Origin: Carbonatibacter sp965199245
Lineage (GTDB): Bacteria > Pseudomonadota > Alphaproteobacteria > Kiloniellales > Kiloniellaceae
Length of the DNA stretch: 64,000 nt
Assembly (NCBI GenBank): GCA_965199245.1
Contig: CBDAQP010000003.1
Location: forward strand, 682,001-746,000
Reading direction: 5' to 3'
The notes beneath the pieces were generated by a model. It did no database searches, was not told where the DNA came from, and was given only the letters and a program-made list of their open reading frames with translations. Below, in pieces: positions 8,491-17,880 of this stretch. Both the position numbers and the translations under genes were made by a program. Within the stretch, counting starts at the first letter, position 1. Every line of letters begins with the position of its first letter.

Positions 8491-9480
8491 TTAGGACACC
8501 ACAGACTGGGACACCAAGGGCTGATACCATGTTTTCACCGCAAAGTTATGTTGGGCCTCCACCACCCGCACGGTTCCGGTGCGCGAGCGCATGACGATTG
8601 ATTCTGTGGTCGCAAATCCATCCGGACGCAGACGCACACCGCGCAAGAGCTGACCATCGGTGACACCTGTGGCCACAAACATCACATCACCTCCCGCCAG
8701 ATCATCAATATGGTATTTGCGCTCAAGATCAGTAATCCCCAAACGCCGCGCCCGGGCGACCTCATCATCATTGCGGAACACCAGACGCCCCTGAAACTGC
8801 CCCCCCCGACAACGCAGTGCCGCCGCCGCCAGGACGCCTTCGGGTGCGCCACCCGTTCCCATGTAAAGATCAATCACCGAGTACGGGTCAGAGGTCGCCA
8901 AGGCCCCCGCCACATCCCCATCACCGATCAACACAATCCGCGCTCCGGCATCGCGGGTTTTGGCAATCAAATCCGCATGACGGGGACGATCCATAATGCA
9001 AACGACCAGATCACTGACGGCACAGCCCTTTGCACGGGCAAGGCTTTTCAGGTTTTCCGCTGGATCGGCATCTAAATCAACAACCGCATCCGGCAAACCA
9101 CCCCCCACTGCGATTTTATCCATATAGGTATCGGGGGCATTGAGAAACTTTCCCGATTCTGCCATCGCCAAAACACAAAGCGCGTTCGGCCCGCCTGTCG
9201 CAGTCAGGGTTGTTCCTTCGAGGGGATCAAGCGCAATATCAATCCGGGGGCCAGTACCCAAACCGACCTTTTCACCGATAAACAACATCGGGGCAGCGTC
9301 ACGCTCTCCCTCTCCAATCACAACAGTTCCATCAATCGCCAAACCATTGAGCGCATCACGCATGGCATTGACAGCGGCCTGATCTGCGGCCTTTTCATCT
9401 CCACAGCCGATCAGCCGCGATGACGCCAGCGCGGCGGCTTCGGTCACACGCACAGCCTCCAGTGCAAGATTGCGTTCCAT
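8491..9480 (-). CDS. glpX: fructose-1,6-bisphosphatase, class II
   Basis: Hydrolyses fructose 1,6-bisphosphate to fructose 6-phosphate in gluconeogenesis (in some relatives also sedoheptulose bisphosphate). The 329-residue protein has the GlpX signatures GEGERDAAPML and the metal and phosphate site DIALDPLEGTTL (residues about 80-91), followed by the YMDKI and MGTGGAPEGVLAAAAL segments. It lies 7 bases upstream of recJ and 20 bases downstream of hom on the same strand, so it is probably part of one transcript. Confidence 0.96.
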   Translation of the reverse strand: MERNLALEAVRVTEAAALASSRLIGCGDEKAADQAAVNAMRDALNGLAIDGTVVIGEGERDAAPMLFIGEKVGLGTGPRIDIALDPLEGTTLTATGGPNALCVLAMAESGKFLNAPDTYMDKIAVGGGLPDAVVDLDADPAENLKSLARAKGCAVSDLVVCIMDRPRHADLIAKTRDAGARIVLIGDGDVAGALATSDPYSVIDLYMGTGGAPEGVLAAAALRCRGGQFQGRLVFRNDDEVARARRLGITDLERKYHIDDLAGGDVMFVATGVTDGQLLRGVRLRPDGFATTESIVMRSRTGTVRVVEAQHNFAVKTWYQPLVSQSVVS

Positions 9481-9500
9481 CCCTTTATCCCTTCAAAAAA

Positions 9501-10796
9501 TCACACCGCCTGCAAATCGGCGATGCGAATCATCGTCAACGGTTCTGTACAGGCACTCAAGCCATTGATTGCGACAATCGCCCGATTGAGATCACATTCA
9601 GACACCGGATGCGTGACGACAATCACAGACACAACCCCATTGCCGTTGCGTTGAATCATCGAACAGACAGACACCGAACAATCACGCAAAACCGCCATCA
9701 CATCCGCAATCACCCCTGATTGGTCGCGGACGCTCAGGCGCAAATAAAACGCCCCCGCCCGCTCTGCAACGGTTTGGGTCTCCACCCGGCGCAAATCGGC
9801 AACAGGCACACCAAAAACAGGCAGGCGCGACCCGCGCAGATAGTCCAGCAAATCCGCCACAACCGCAGAGGCCGTCGGCCCGGCCCCGGCCCCCGGCCCC
9901 TGAAGGAATGCAGACCCAACACCCTGTGACTCCCCCGTATGACAAACCACGGCATTAAGCACCCCATCAACCGCACTGATCGAATTGCTCGCCGGAACCA
10001 TGCAGGGATAGACACAGGCATACAGCTTTCCTTCGACCATCTGCCCCACACCGAGGTGTTTGATTTTATAACCCAATTCACCCGCCGCGCGAATATCGGC
10101 GGCACGGATATGACGAATGCCTTCGATAGAGAGCCGGTCAAAATCAACACAGGCCCCAAAAGCCAGCGCACAGAGCAAGGTCAATTTATGGGCGGCATCA
10201 AAACCGTCAACATCCGCGCCGGGGTCTGCTTCGGCGTAACCGAGCCTCTGTGCCTCGGCAAGCACATCATCAAAATCGCGCCCGCTCTCTTGCATGGTGC
10301 TGAGGATATAATTACAGGTTCCGTTCAAAATGCCATAGACGCTGTGCATGTCATTGGCTGCCAGCCCTTCGCGCAGGGCCTTGATAATCGGAATACCGCC
10401 CGCAACAGCGGCCTCGTACAACAGGCCTGTTCCCTTTTGTTCGGCAAGGCCCGCGAGTGCGCGCCCGTGACGCGCCAACAGGGCCTTGTTGGCCGTAATC
10501 ACAGGCACCCCCCGCCCAAGAGCCGTTTCAACAACCGCCCGCGCGGTGCCTTCGGCCCCTCCGATCAATTCTATCACCAAATCAACATCTACAAGCTCTG
10601 CCATCTGAACCGCATCGTCAAACCATATCGTCCCCGACAGGTCAAGGCCGCGATTTTTGCGCGTTTTCGCAGAAACAGCAACAATATCAATATCCTGTCC
10701 ACAACGCAGGCGTAAAAGATCACGACTATTCTGAATCAGGCGAACCACGCCTGCCCCCACTGTTCCCAGACCCGCAATCGCAATTTTAAAGGCCAC
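9501..10796 (-). CDS. hom: homoserine dehydrogenase
   Basis: Reduces aspartate semialdehyde to homoserine on the path to threonine, methionine and isoleucine. The product has an N-terminal Rossmann motif (IAGLGTVGAGVV), a catalytic domain with ITANKALLARHG, GGIPIIKALREGLA and GILNGTCNYIL, and a C-terminal ACT domain (about the last 80 residues, from FYLRLSVRDQSG) for allosteric control. I place the start at the GTG at 10796 because a run of six G lies about 7 bases upstream and the translation then begins as typical Hom proteins do. A GTG six codons upstream (10814) is also possible. It is flanked by an alaC-like gene upstream and glpX downstream. Confidence 0.94.
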   Translation of the reverse strand: MAFKIAIAGLGTVGAGVVRLIQNSRDLLRLRCGQDIDIVAVSAKTRKNRGLDLSGTIWFDDAVQMAELVDVDLVIELIGGAEGTARAVVETALGRGVPVITANKALLARHGRALAGLAEQKGTGLLYEAAVAGGIPIIKALREGLAANDMHSVYGILNGTCNYILSTMQESGRDFDDVLAEAQRLGYAEADPGADVDGFDAAHKLTLLCALAFGACVDFDRLSIEGIRHIRAADIRAAGELGYKIKHLGVGQMVEGKLYACVYPCMVPASNSISAVDGVLNAVVCHTGESQGVGSAFLQGPGAGAGPTASAVVADLLDYLRGSRLPVFGVPVADLRRVETQTVAERAGAFYLRLSVRDQSGVIADVMAVLRDCSVSVCSMIQRNGNGVVSVIVVTHPVSECDLNRAIVAINGLSACTEPLTMIRIADLQAV

Positions 10797-10868
10797 GCTT
10801 GACCCCCCAGGCACAGATCAAAACATCATCACGCATTTTTTGAGTCCCCATTTTTTTTCAGAGTCACT

Positions 10869-12110
10869 TCAAGTTTGCGCGCAGAGTGCGAACTTTTTTG
10901 ATCTCGCCTTATCCAACCGGGCGAGAATATCCTCACGGTGCGCCATCATAGCCTTTATTTTCCTGACGGCCTGACGAATGCGCTGCTCATTTTCCACGAG
11001 TCCCAAGCGGACGAATCCTTCGCCGTATTCACCAAAGCCAATCCCAGGAGCAACGGCAACCTCTGCCTCGTGCAACAGGAGCTTGGAAAATTCAACCGAA
11101 CCCATAAAGGCAAAATCCTGTGGCACCGGGGCCCAGGCAAACATGGTGGCGGGGGGGGAGGGTAACTCCCACCCGGCATCAGTCAGTCCCTGAATCAAAA
11201 CATCACGCCGCCCCCGATAACGGGCGCGAATCTGGCCAACGCAGTCCTGCGGGCCGTTGAGGGCCGCCGTTGCCGCCACCTGAATCGGTGTAAAGGCCCC
11301 ATAATCGACATAAGATTTCACGCGGGTGAGAGCCGCAACCAGTTTTTTGCTCCCCGAACAAAAGCCAATGCGCCAGCCTGCCATGGAATAGGTCTTGCTC
11401 ATCGATAAAAATTCAACCGCGACCTCACGCGCCCCGCGCACCTGGAGGATAGAGGGCGGTGGCCTATCATCAAAATAGATTTCGGCGTACGCCAGATCAG
11501 AAATGATATAGATGCCGTGAAAACGGCAAAAATCAACGACCTGTTCATAAAAATCCAAATCGACAACCTGCGCCGTCGGGTTCGAGGGATAATTGAGAAT
11601 CAAGGCACGTGGCCTGGGCACAGAGTGGCGCACAGCACGGGCCAGCTGTTCCATAAAACCACCCCCCGGCCTCACAGGTAGGGATCGAATCGCCGCCCCC
11701 GCAATAATAAAGCCAAAGGCATGAATGGGATAGCTGGGGTTGGGCGCGAGGATAATATCCCCCGGACTGGTCATTGCCTGCGCCAGATTAGCCAGGCCTT
11801 CTTTCGAGCCAATGGTCACGATGGTTTCGGTTTCGGGGCAAATATCCACATCAAAACGACGGGCGTAATAGGCGGAAATAGCCTTGCGCAGGCCGGGGAT
11901 GCCACGGGATGCCGAATAACCATGGGTGCGCGGATTGGCCGCTACCTCGGCCAGTTTTGCAATCACATGGGCGGGCGGGGGCTGGTCGGGGTTGCCCATG
12001 CCAAAATCAACAATATCACGCCCCTGCGTCCGGGCGCAGTCTTTGAGCGCGTTGACCTCTGCAAAAACATAGGGCGGCAAACGCTTTATTCTATGAAACT
12101 CGTCATCCAT
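10869..12110 (-). CDS. PLP-dependent aminotransferase, AlaC/LL-DAP-aminotransferase-like
   Basis: A class I/II fold type I aminotransferase of 413 residues. It has the family landmarks: GMGNPDQPPP near residue 40, NPSYPIHAFG, the NYPSNPTA motif, SDLAYAEIYFDD, the PLP lysine in SMSKTYSMAGWRIGF (residue about 235) and the C-terminal GLVENEQRIRQA. Close relatives are annotated as glutamate-pyruvate aminotransferase AlaC or as LL-diaminopimelate aminotransferase, and the substrate cannot be settled from sequence alone. Its place directly upstream of hom in a conserved order suggests amino acid biosynthesis. Confidence 0.9.
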   Translation of the reverse strand: MDDEFHRIKRLPPYVFAEVNALKDCARTQGRDIVDFGMGNPDQPPPAHVIAKLAEVAANPRTHGYSASRGIPGLRKAISAYYARRFDVDICPETETIVTIGSKEGLANLAQAMTSPGDIILAPNPSYPIHAFGFIIAGAAIRSLPVRPGGGFMEQLARAVRHSVPRPRALILNYPSNPTAQVVDLDFYEQVVDFCRFHGIYIISDLAYAEIYFDDRPPPSILQVRGAREVAVEFLSMSKTYSMAGWRIGFCSGSKKLVAALTRVKSYVDYGAFTPIQVAATAALNGPQDCVGQIRARYRGRRDVLIQGLTDAGWELPSPPATMFAWAPVPQDFAFMGSVEFSKLLLHEAEVAVAPGIGFGEYGEGFVRLGLVENEQRIRQAVRKIKAMMAHREDILARLDKARSKKFALCAQT

Positions 12111-12170
12111 GCCCCATCGCCCACTCCAACCCGCAACGACAAGATCACCAGGTCAGATGAATTGTCACCG

Positions 12171-13346
12171 TTAGTTCAGATAGATTTCCACACGCCGATT
12201 GCCGGCTTCGCCCGTGGGCATAGATTCATGGAACACCGGATTTTGATCTGCCCGGGCCTCCATCACCAGCATCTGGTCTGGAATTCCTTGCGCCACCAAG
12301 CTCGCACGCACGGCCTGCGCCCGAGCCGCAGACATGCGGTAATTGACCTGCCGATGCACCGAAGCATCAATCAGCTGTGTGCGCGATGATGAATGCCCCA
12401 CAACGCGCACCTGCCCCCCGGTGCGCCCATAGAGGGCAACCACATCACGCAACACGCCTCTGTCCCAATCGCTGAGACTCGCAGAACCATGTTTGAAATA
12501 AACGACCGCCACCAATCGCCCCATGGGCACGTCCGCTCCGGCATAGACATTCCCCCCCGCAGTCGCGACACCCCAAGTCCGGGGACGAGAGACCCGGGAA
12601 TGGTATTGCGCCTCATAACCACGCGGGTCAACCGGTGTCGCCCAAGCGGGCCGGTTAAACACAACAGCCTCCCGCACCGGAAGAGCCACCGGACGGTCAG
12701 GAAACGCAGGAGGTAAATCCCCCGCAGAGGACACCCCCGCAGAGGAAATCACAACCGTCGGCCCATCTGAAACCGCAGACAATGGCAGAACAGAACGGGA
12801 ATCGGGCACCGTATCTCCTACACTGCTCTCTTGCACCGCTGCAGAAACAGGGGCCGCAGAAACGGGGCTTGGAGAAACGGGGGCCGGAGAAGAAACAGGT
12901 GCGGAAGACACTGGCGTCACAGGAACAGGAACAACGGGGACGGGTGCGCCAGAGGGGGTGGGATCACCTGGGGAGTTGGGAACATCCGGCGCAGACGCGG
13001 GGGTCACAACACCCGCATTCGCATTGAGCGGATCGGTGCTATAGCGTGCATTGGCCCGATCTGCCAGCAAGCCCTTGCGCTGCTGATCCCGCAGATCTTG
13101 GGTCGAAACAACAGGCCCCTCCCCCGGGACAGTGGACAGTTCGGGAAAAGAAGCAACCGGGACGGCGTCCTCGGCAACGGCGACGTGCCGGGGGATGTCT
13201 TCTGGTTCGTCCTCGTCAAACCATTTTGTCGGGTCAACCCAATCAGGAACATCTGGCACGACAGAGTCCGGCACAACAGAACAGGCAGAGGTCACGACGG
13301 GCAATACAATCAATAGTAAACAGCGCAATGTGTTCTTCATTTTCAA
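12171..13346 (-). CDS. OmpA-family lipoprotein with proline/valine-rich linker
   Basis: Envelope protein of about 390 residues. It has a signal peptide with a lipobox (VTSAC, Cys near residue 22), then a long low-complexity linker (residues about 115-240) rich in Pro, Val, Ser and Ala with many SAPVSxxPVS-like units. The C-terminal OmpA-like peptidoglycan-binding domain (about 280-391) includes VYFKHGSASL, VVGHSSSRTQ, the NYRMSAARAQAV helix and GNRRVEIYLN. It probably anchors the outer membrane to peptidoglycan. The TTG at 13346 has GGGGAGG at good spacing; the ATG two codons later is an alternative start. Confidence 0.88.
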   Translation of the reverse strand: MKMKNTLRCLLLIVLPVVTSACSVVPDSVVPDVPDWVDPTKWFDEDEPEDIPRHVAVAEDAVPVASFPELSTVPGEGPVVSTQDLRDQQRKGLLADRANARYSTDPLNANAGVVTPASAPDVPNSPGDPTPSGAPVPVVPVPVTPVSSAPVSSPAPVSPSPVSAAPVSAAVQESSVGDTVPDSRSVLPLSAVSDGPTVVISSAGVSSAGDLPPAFPDRPVALPVREAVVFNRPAWATPVDPRGYEAQYHSRVSRPRTWGVATAGGNVYAGADVPMGRLVAVVYFKHGSASLSDWDRGVLRDVVALYGRTGGQVRVVGHSSSRTQLIDASVHRQVNYRMSAARAQAVRASLVAQGIPDQMLVMEARADQNPVFHESMPTGEAGNRRVEIYLN

Positions 13347-13513
13347 GCTAGCCTCCCCGAAAACTGCAAAAAACTATCCACAAAAACAATCCTGACCGAT
13401 TGATTAAACCCGTTCTAGCACAAACGCCCCAACATTTAAATAGCGAACCCGTAGCCCCTAGAATTTTTCACAATAAACCACCACGGCAACGACAACAAAA
13501 AAGAGTCAAAAAC

Positions 13514-14056
13514 CTACATATATTTTTGTGCCCAGTCCCAGTAGTTATCCGCCGACTGACGAATAGATTTTTGGCTTTCTACGGGAATGTCACGGAACAA
13601 CCGCGCAGGCGATCCCGCCCAGATCTGGTTGGCAGGCACGACTTTATCGGATGTCAAAATCGCCCCCGCCGCCAGCATTGCCCCCGAGGACACAACCGAA
13701 CGATCCATCGCCACAGCGCGCATCCCGACAAAGGAATAATCTTCGAGGACACAGGCATGAAGCAAGGCCATGTGCCCCACAGTCACCCCATCACCGATGA
13801 TGGTCGGACTGCCGCCGCCAGACTGACGATAATCGGCCCCTGTTTTGTCAGATTCGACATGGATCACCGTACCATCCTGAATATTGGTGCGCCGCCCGAT
13901 GCGAATGGCATTGATATCCCCGCGCAACACAGACCCAAACCACACCGACGACTCTGGGCCAATTTCGACATCACCAATAATCACGGCCCCCTCTGCAATA
14001 AAGACATCCGGGGCAATCCGGGGGTAAACCCCGCAAAAAGGAATAATTTTCGCCAT
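13514..14056 (-). CDS. gamma carbonic anhydrase-like hexapeptide-repeat protein
   Basis: A 180-residue left-handed beta-helix protein of the gamma carbonic anhydrase, CaiE and PaaY group. Hexapeptide repeats run through residues about 10-150, including VWFGSVLRGD, IGRRTNIQDGTVIHV and GDGVTVGHMALLHAC. The metal-site histidines are present at the expected three places: HV in IQDGTVIHV, and GHMALLHAC with two. Whether it hydrates CO2 is unknown, since many relatives are of uncertain activity. A GGAGG lies about 6 bases before the ATG at 14056. The stop of an unidentified remnant frame lies 14 bases upstream. Confidence 0.88.
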   Translation of the reverse strand: MAKIIPFCGVYPRIAPDVFIAEGAVIIGDVEIGPESSVWFGSVLRGDINAIRIGRRTNIQDGTVIHVESDKTGADYRQSGGGSPTIIGDGVTVGHMALLHACVLEDYSFVGMRAVAMDRSVVSSGAMLAAGAILTSDKVVPANQIWAGSPARLFRDIPVESQKSIRQSADNYWDWAQKYM

Positions 14057-14157
14057 CTTCGCCTCCGTTCAAAAGCTGTCCACATCAATGGTTCTAAACC
14101 CGCTGTCGACATCCGGGCGCGACACGCTTCCGCCTGTTGGTGTCACCAGCACCTCTT

Positions 14158-14634
14158 TCAAGAGCGTAATGGAAATTCTGCATTTTCTTCAATCGCAACT
14201 TGGAGCGATTCGGTCACTTGCTCAAATTGTACCTGTTGTTGTCTTTCCTGTTCTTCTGCGCTGAGTTCCTACACATCACTGGCATCCTGGCTGTCTTGAT
14301 CGTCGTCTTTTTCCTCTGGGGTCAGATTCATTTCAATCCCGATGTTGGACGGATTCGACACCGTCGCCCCTTACTGGGCAATAGACAACCCCGCTAACAA
14401 GGCATTGGCCCCGCTTTGACTATTTGAAATCTGCATGGACGGCGGGAAGTAATCAGCAATTCCCTGTTTTTGTTCCGCATCTGTCGCGCTCAACAACCAC
14501 AGCAACAGGAAAAAGACCATCATCGCGGTGACAAAATCGGCATAGGCAATTTTCCACGCTGCCGCTACCCCCTGAACACCGGATTTTTTCTTGACCTTTT
14601 TGATGACAACATCTCTCTGGTCATCCGCCATCAC
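14158..14634 (-). pseudogene. motB: flagellar stator protein MotB, nonsense-mutated and truncated
   Basis: MotB pairs with MotA in the proton-driven flagellar stator. The first 87 codons are intact and diagnostic: basic N-terminus, WKIAYADFVTAMMVFFLLLWLLS with the proton-carrying Asp, then SATDAEQKQGIADYF. The frame then meets TAA (14371-14373), continues in the same frame as NPSNIGIEMNLTPEE, meets TAG at about 14272, continues as ELSAEEQERQQQ and a MotB-like amphipathic stretch, and stops at 14158. The OmpA-like peptidoglycan-binding domain that anchors the stator is absent. The stretch 14070-14157 holds a further open end (TPTGGSVSRPDVDSG) that I cannot assign. Confidence 0.85.
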
Positions 14635-14696
14635 GATACTCCAAAAAACAAAACGATGCCCAACAGATTACCCCAACAAGACCCATACCGGAAAAC

Positions 14697-15560
14697 CTAT
14701 GTTGACACCGTCGAACTCTGGGCGGCTTCTTCCAACTCGTTAAAGGTCGGACGGTAATGGGTTCCGATCATTTTACGCGCATGCTCCACACAAACCGTCG
14801 GCGGGTTTTCGGCAATAAAGGCCAAAAGACCTGCTTTCAAACAGTAATAATAAACCGCGTCTTCTTCGGCGACATGACCAAAGGCCTTTCCAAGGGGGGA
14901 CACAAAGCCATAAGACAAGAAAACCCCGGCAAAGGTTCCCATCAGTGCCGCCCCGATCAACTTTCCAAGGACTTCAGGCGGCTCGGTAATCGACCCCACG
15001 GTGTGAATGACCCCCATCACCGCCGCCACAATGCCCAGAGCCGGTAGGGAATCCCCCATTGTTGTCAGGGCCTGGGCCACTTTGGCTTCTTTGTCATGAT
15101 GAATGTCAAGTTCCTGCTCCATCAGACCCTCGATTTCATGAGCCTTATCCGCCCCCAACGAGACCAGACGTAGATAATCACAGACAAATTCAACCGCAAA
15201 GGGATCAGCACTAAATTTGGGGAACTGCCGGAACAGTGTGGAGTTTGACGGATCTTCAATGTGGGACTCAAGAACCAGCATTCCATTCGTCCCCGCCATC
15301 TTGAACAGATGATACTGCAAACACAGCAACTCCAGATAGTCTTCTTGTTTATAGGACGCCCCCTTGAACACACGCCCGGGAGACCCGCCAATGCGTTTGA
15401 GAGTTGCATCGGTATTTGCAGTGACCAATGCACCGAATCCTCCACCAAAAATAATAACAAATTCAAATGGCTGCCAGAGAACAGGCAAATATCCGCCAGC
15501 CGCACCGTATCCCCTAGGGACAGACCCCAACACGATAGGAAGACCGATCACTGTTTTCAT
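14697..15560 (-). CDS. motA: flagellar stator protein MotA
   Basis: Proton-channel subunit of the flagellar motor, an inner membrane protein with four transmembrane segments. The 287-residue length is normal. Recognisable parts are the N-terminal segment VIGLPIVLGSV, the cytoplasmic loop with charged residues around the SHIEDPSNSTLFRQFPKF stretch, and the paired C-terminal membrane helices with the functional prolines in GDSLPALGIVAAVMGVI and FVSPLG. A motB remnant follows after 62 bases. The gene itself looks open and well conserved, but without motB it cannot make a stator unless another motB exists elsewhere. Confidence 0.93.
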   Translation of the reverse strand: MKTVIGLPIVLGSVPRGYGAAGGYLPVLWQPFEFVIIFGGGFGALVTANTDATLKRIGGSPGRVFKGASYKQEDYLELLCLQYHLFKMAGTNGMLVLESHIEDPSNSTLFRQFPKFSADPFAVEFVCDYLRLVSLGADKAHEIEGLMEQELDIHHDKEAKVAQALTTMGDSLPALGIVAAVMGVIHTVGSITEPPEVLGKLIGAALMGTFAGVFLSYGFVSPLGKAFGHVAEEDAVYYYCLKAGLLAFIAENPPTVCVEHARKMIGTHYRPTFNELEEAAQSSTVST

Positions 15561-15759
15561 CGAAAGATGCCTTAATAATGCCTTTCAACGGAGGGGATTT
15601 TCAACGGAACACCGCGACAAAGGCGAACACTAAAAACAAAAAACCTGTACCCCAACCCCCATAAGAGTACACCATTCCCATAAAGATTGAGGCACAAATA
15701 AAGATTATTTTACTTTTGTCAAAAATTTTTGCGCTATTGCACAGGACGTTTTTGCGTTA

Positions 15760-16591
15760 TTGCATAGGGCAACTCCTGCGCTCACAATAGGCCTGCGGTG
15801 GCCTTCATTTTCCGGTTTTGGTCTTTTGGCGTCTTCGCACCTGTCTCCTTTGCTTTTTATGGTGCACCCGCCCTCCCCTTGCCCCTATGTACCGGGGATC
15901 AGAGAAGAAAAAATTCTCTGCCCACTCGATCGCCACAGTGGGCAAAGCCGCTATGATCTGTTGATTCGCGCCGGGTTTCGTCGCCAGGAACAGATCACCT
16001 ATCGCACGCTCTATGACGCGGCGGACTATTGCCTGCCCCTGCGCGTTTGTGTGCAGGCGTTCACAATGGGCAAAAGCACACGGCGGATCAAAAATAAAAA
16101 CCGCGACCTCACAACCAGGTTCCGCTGGGTCAACACACCGGGCTTTTCCCTCGGCAAGAAGGATTACGCGCTTTTTAACCACTATCAATCCTGTCGTCAC
16201 CCACATAGCGGCATGGACAGCATGGGCCGTGACGAATTTGAGGCCATGATCCGGAATAGCCCCGTCAAAACCGCGTTGTTTGATTGCCTGCGCCCTGCGC
16301 CTGGCGGGGGGGAAAAAGAGATCATCGCCTCTTGCCTTGTTGACCAGATTGCCGATGGATTTTCTGCGGTTTACAGCTATTTTTCCCCTAGGGAATCCGT
16401 GCGTAGCCTCGGCAAGTATATGATCGCAGAATTGATCGCGGAAGCGCAGAACAGAAATCTTCCCTATCTTTATCTCGGGTACTGGATTCCCTCTATGCGT
16501 CAAATGCGCTATAAGTCCGGTTTCCGCCCCCGCAGAGGTTTTCAAACAGGGACAATGGCAGTTTCTGGAAGACAGTCCGCAAAAGACCTGA
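15760..16591 (+). pseudogene. bpt: aspartate/glutamate leucyltransferase Bpt, frameshifted near its end
   Basis: Transfers leucine from leucyl-tRNA to N-terminal Asp or Glu of proteins (N-degron pathway). Motifs of the family are clear: CPYVPG near the start, AGFRRQEQITYR, YCLPLRVCVQAF, KNRDLTTRF, YQSCRHPHSGMDSM, DGFSAVYSYFSP, SLGKYMIAELI and LPYLYLGYWI. After the SGF at about 16524 the frame runs on into the following dctP with no stop. One extra C in TTCCGCCCCCGC explains this: removing it gives APAEVFKQGQWQFLED, the expected Bpt end, with a TGA at 16589-16591. The start is uncertain; the first start codon in the open frame is a TTG at 15760, and the homologous region begins before the ATG at 15859. 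Confidence 0.8.
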
Positions 16592-16659
16592 TAGACTTTC
16601 TCCGGGTATTTTTGCTCCTGAGTCTTTTTTACCTGAATCTTTTTACCACGGAGGTTTTG

Positions 16660-17796
16660 ATGACGAACAAAAAACACCCCCCCCCCCAAAATACCCGCAG
16701 AAACTTTTTAAAGGTTGCAGCGACCGGGGGAATTGCTGGGACGACAGTGCTGGGTGCGACAACGCTGGCGGCACCTGCCTTTGCACAGGGCAAACGCCAA
16801 CTGAAAATGGTCACCGCCTGGCCGAAAAACTTTCCTGGTCTAGGCACGCGGGCGCAGGAAATGGCGGATCACATCACATCGGCCAGCGACGGCAAACTCA
16901 GCGTCAAGGTTTACGCCGCTGGCGAACTGGTTCCCGCCTTTGAGGTTTTTGATGCGGTCTCCAACGGGACGGCGGATCTCTACCACGCCGCAGAATACTA
17001 TTGGCCCGGCAAACACAAAGGATTTAATTTCTTTTCCAGCGTTCCCTTTGGCCTGACTGCCCCGGAAATGAACGCTTGGCTAAACTATGGCGGGGGGCAG
17101 GAATTGTGGGATGAACTTTCTGCACGCTTTAACGTCAAAGCTTTTGCCGCCGCCAACACAGGCGTTCAGATGGGGGGATGGTTCAACCGCGAAATCAACA
17201 GTATCGATGATTTCAAGGGCCTGAAAATGCGGATACCCGGCCTCGGTGGTGAAGTTTTGCGCCGGGTCGGGGCGGCGGCGATTTCAATTCCCGGGGGTGA
17301 AATTTATGCCTCACTCCAATCAGGGGCCATTGATGCTACAGAATTTGTCGGGCCGTGGAATGATTTGGCCCTTGGTTTCTACAAAGTTGCCAAGTACTAT
17401 TACTACCCCGGTTTCCATGAAGCCGGAACGGTGTTATCGTGCGGGATCAACAAAGAGCTATGGGACAGCCTGCCCGCCGGACAGAAATCGCTGATTCGGG
17501 CCGCCTGTGCTGCGCATGATAATTTTTCTCTCTCCGAATACAACGCCAAAAACGGCGATGCGCTGGATACACTCATCAACAAGCACAATGTCAAACTGCG
17601 TAAATTCTCGACCGAAACGGCGACCGCTCTGTTCAAAGCCTCTGAACAGGTTCTGGCAGAGGTCGCCCAAACCGACGAGATGACGCAGAAAATCTATGAC
17701 AGCTTTGTCGCCTTCCGCACCAAAGCGGCACAATGGACGAACATTGCCGATTCAGCGTACACCAAACAGCGTGACGCCGCGTTGAAAAGCGGGTAA
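16660..17796 (+). CDS. TRAP transporter solute-binding protein, TakP/DctP family
   Basis: Periplasmic binding protein of a tripartite ATP-independent transporter. The 378-residue precursor has a Tat signal (NTRRNFLKVAATGG, then a hydrophobic stretch ending APAFA-Q near residue 38). The mature part resembles TakP, the 2-oxo acid binder: AGELVPAFEVFDAVSNGT, YYWPGKHKGF, MNAWLNYGGG, NTGVQMGGWF, GLKMRIPGLGGEV, GGEIYASLQSGAIDATEFVGPWND and YYYYPGFHE. The start ATG has a GGAGG 5 bases upstream, separating it from the frameshifted bpt although the bpt frame reads into it. dctQ and dctM follow. The 2-oxo acid specificity is inferred from resemblance. Confidence 0.93.
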   Translation: MTNKKHPPPQNTRRNFLKVAATGGIAGTTVLGATTLAAPAFAQGKRQLKMVTAWPKNFPGLGTRAQEMADHITSASDGKLSVKVYAAGELVPAFEVFDAVSNGTADLYHAAEYYWPGKHKGFNFFSSVPFGLTAPEMNAWLNYGGGQELWDELSARFNVKAFAAANTGVQMGGWFNREINSIDDFKGLKMRIPGLGGEVLRRVGAAAISIPGGEIYASLQSGAIDATEFVGPWNDLALGFYKVAKYYYYPGFHEAGTVLSCGINKELWDSLPAGQKSLIRAACAAHDNFSLSEYNAKNGDALDTLINKHNVKLRKFSTETATALFKASEQVLAEVAQTDEMTQKIYDSFVAFRTKAAQWTNIADSAYTKQRDAALKSG

Positions 17797-17808
17797 GATC
17801 CGGCCTTT

Positions 17809-17832
17809 CGGGGGGACGCGTTTGTCCCCCCG
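17809..17832 (+). terminator. hairpin between dctP and dctQ (partial terminator)
   Basis: CGGGGGGAC and GTCCCCCCG form a perfect 9-bp stem around a GCGTTT loop, followed by only three T. It lies 12 bases after the dctP stop. Such hairpins in TRAP operons usually let the binding protein be made in excess over the membrane subunits, by attenuation or by protecting the dctP message. Confidence 0.7.
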
Positions 17833-17880
17833 TTTCCTATCGTTTATCATCGGAATAATCTGTCATCGGAGACCCGCACG

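Noticed and set aside
12780..13030. Tandem-repeat protein or CRISPR-like array
   Set aside because: The periodicity is the Pro/Val/Ser-rich linker of the OmpA lipoprotein; units vary in length and there are no spacers.
15760..17796. A genuine fusion of leucyltransferase and TRAP binding protein
   Set aside because: One extra C explains the read-through, the alternative frame gives the normal Bpt end and stop, and dctP has its own ribosome binding site and Tat signal.
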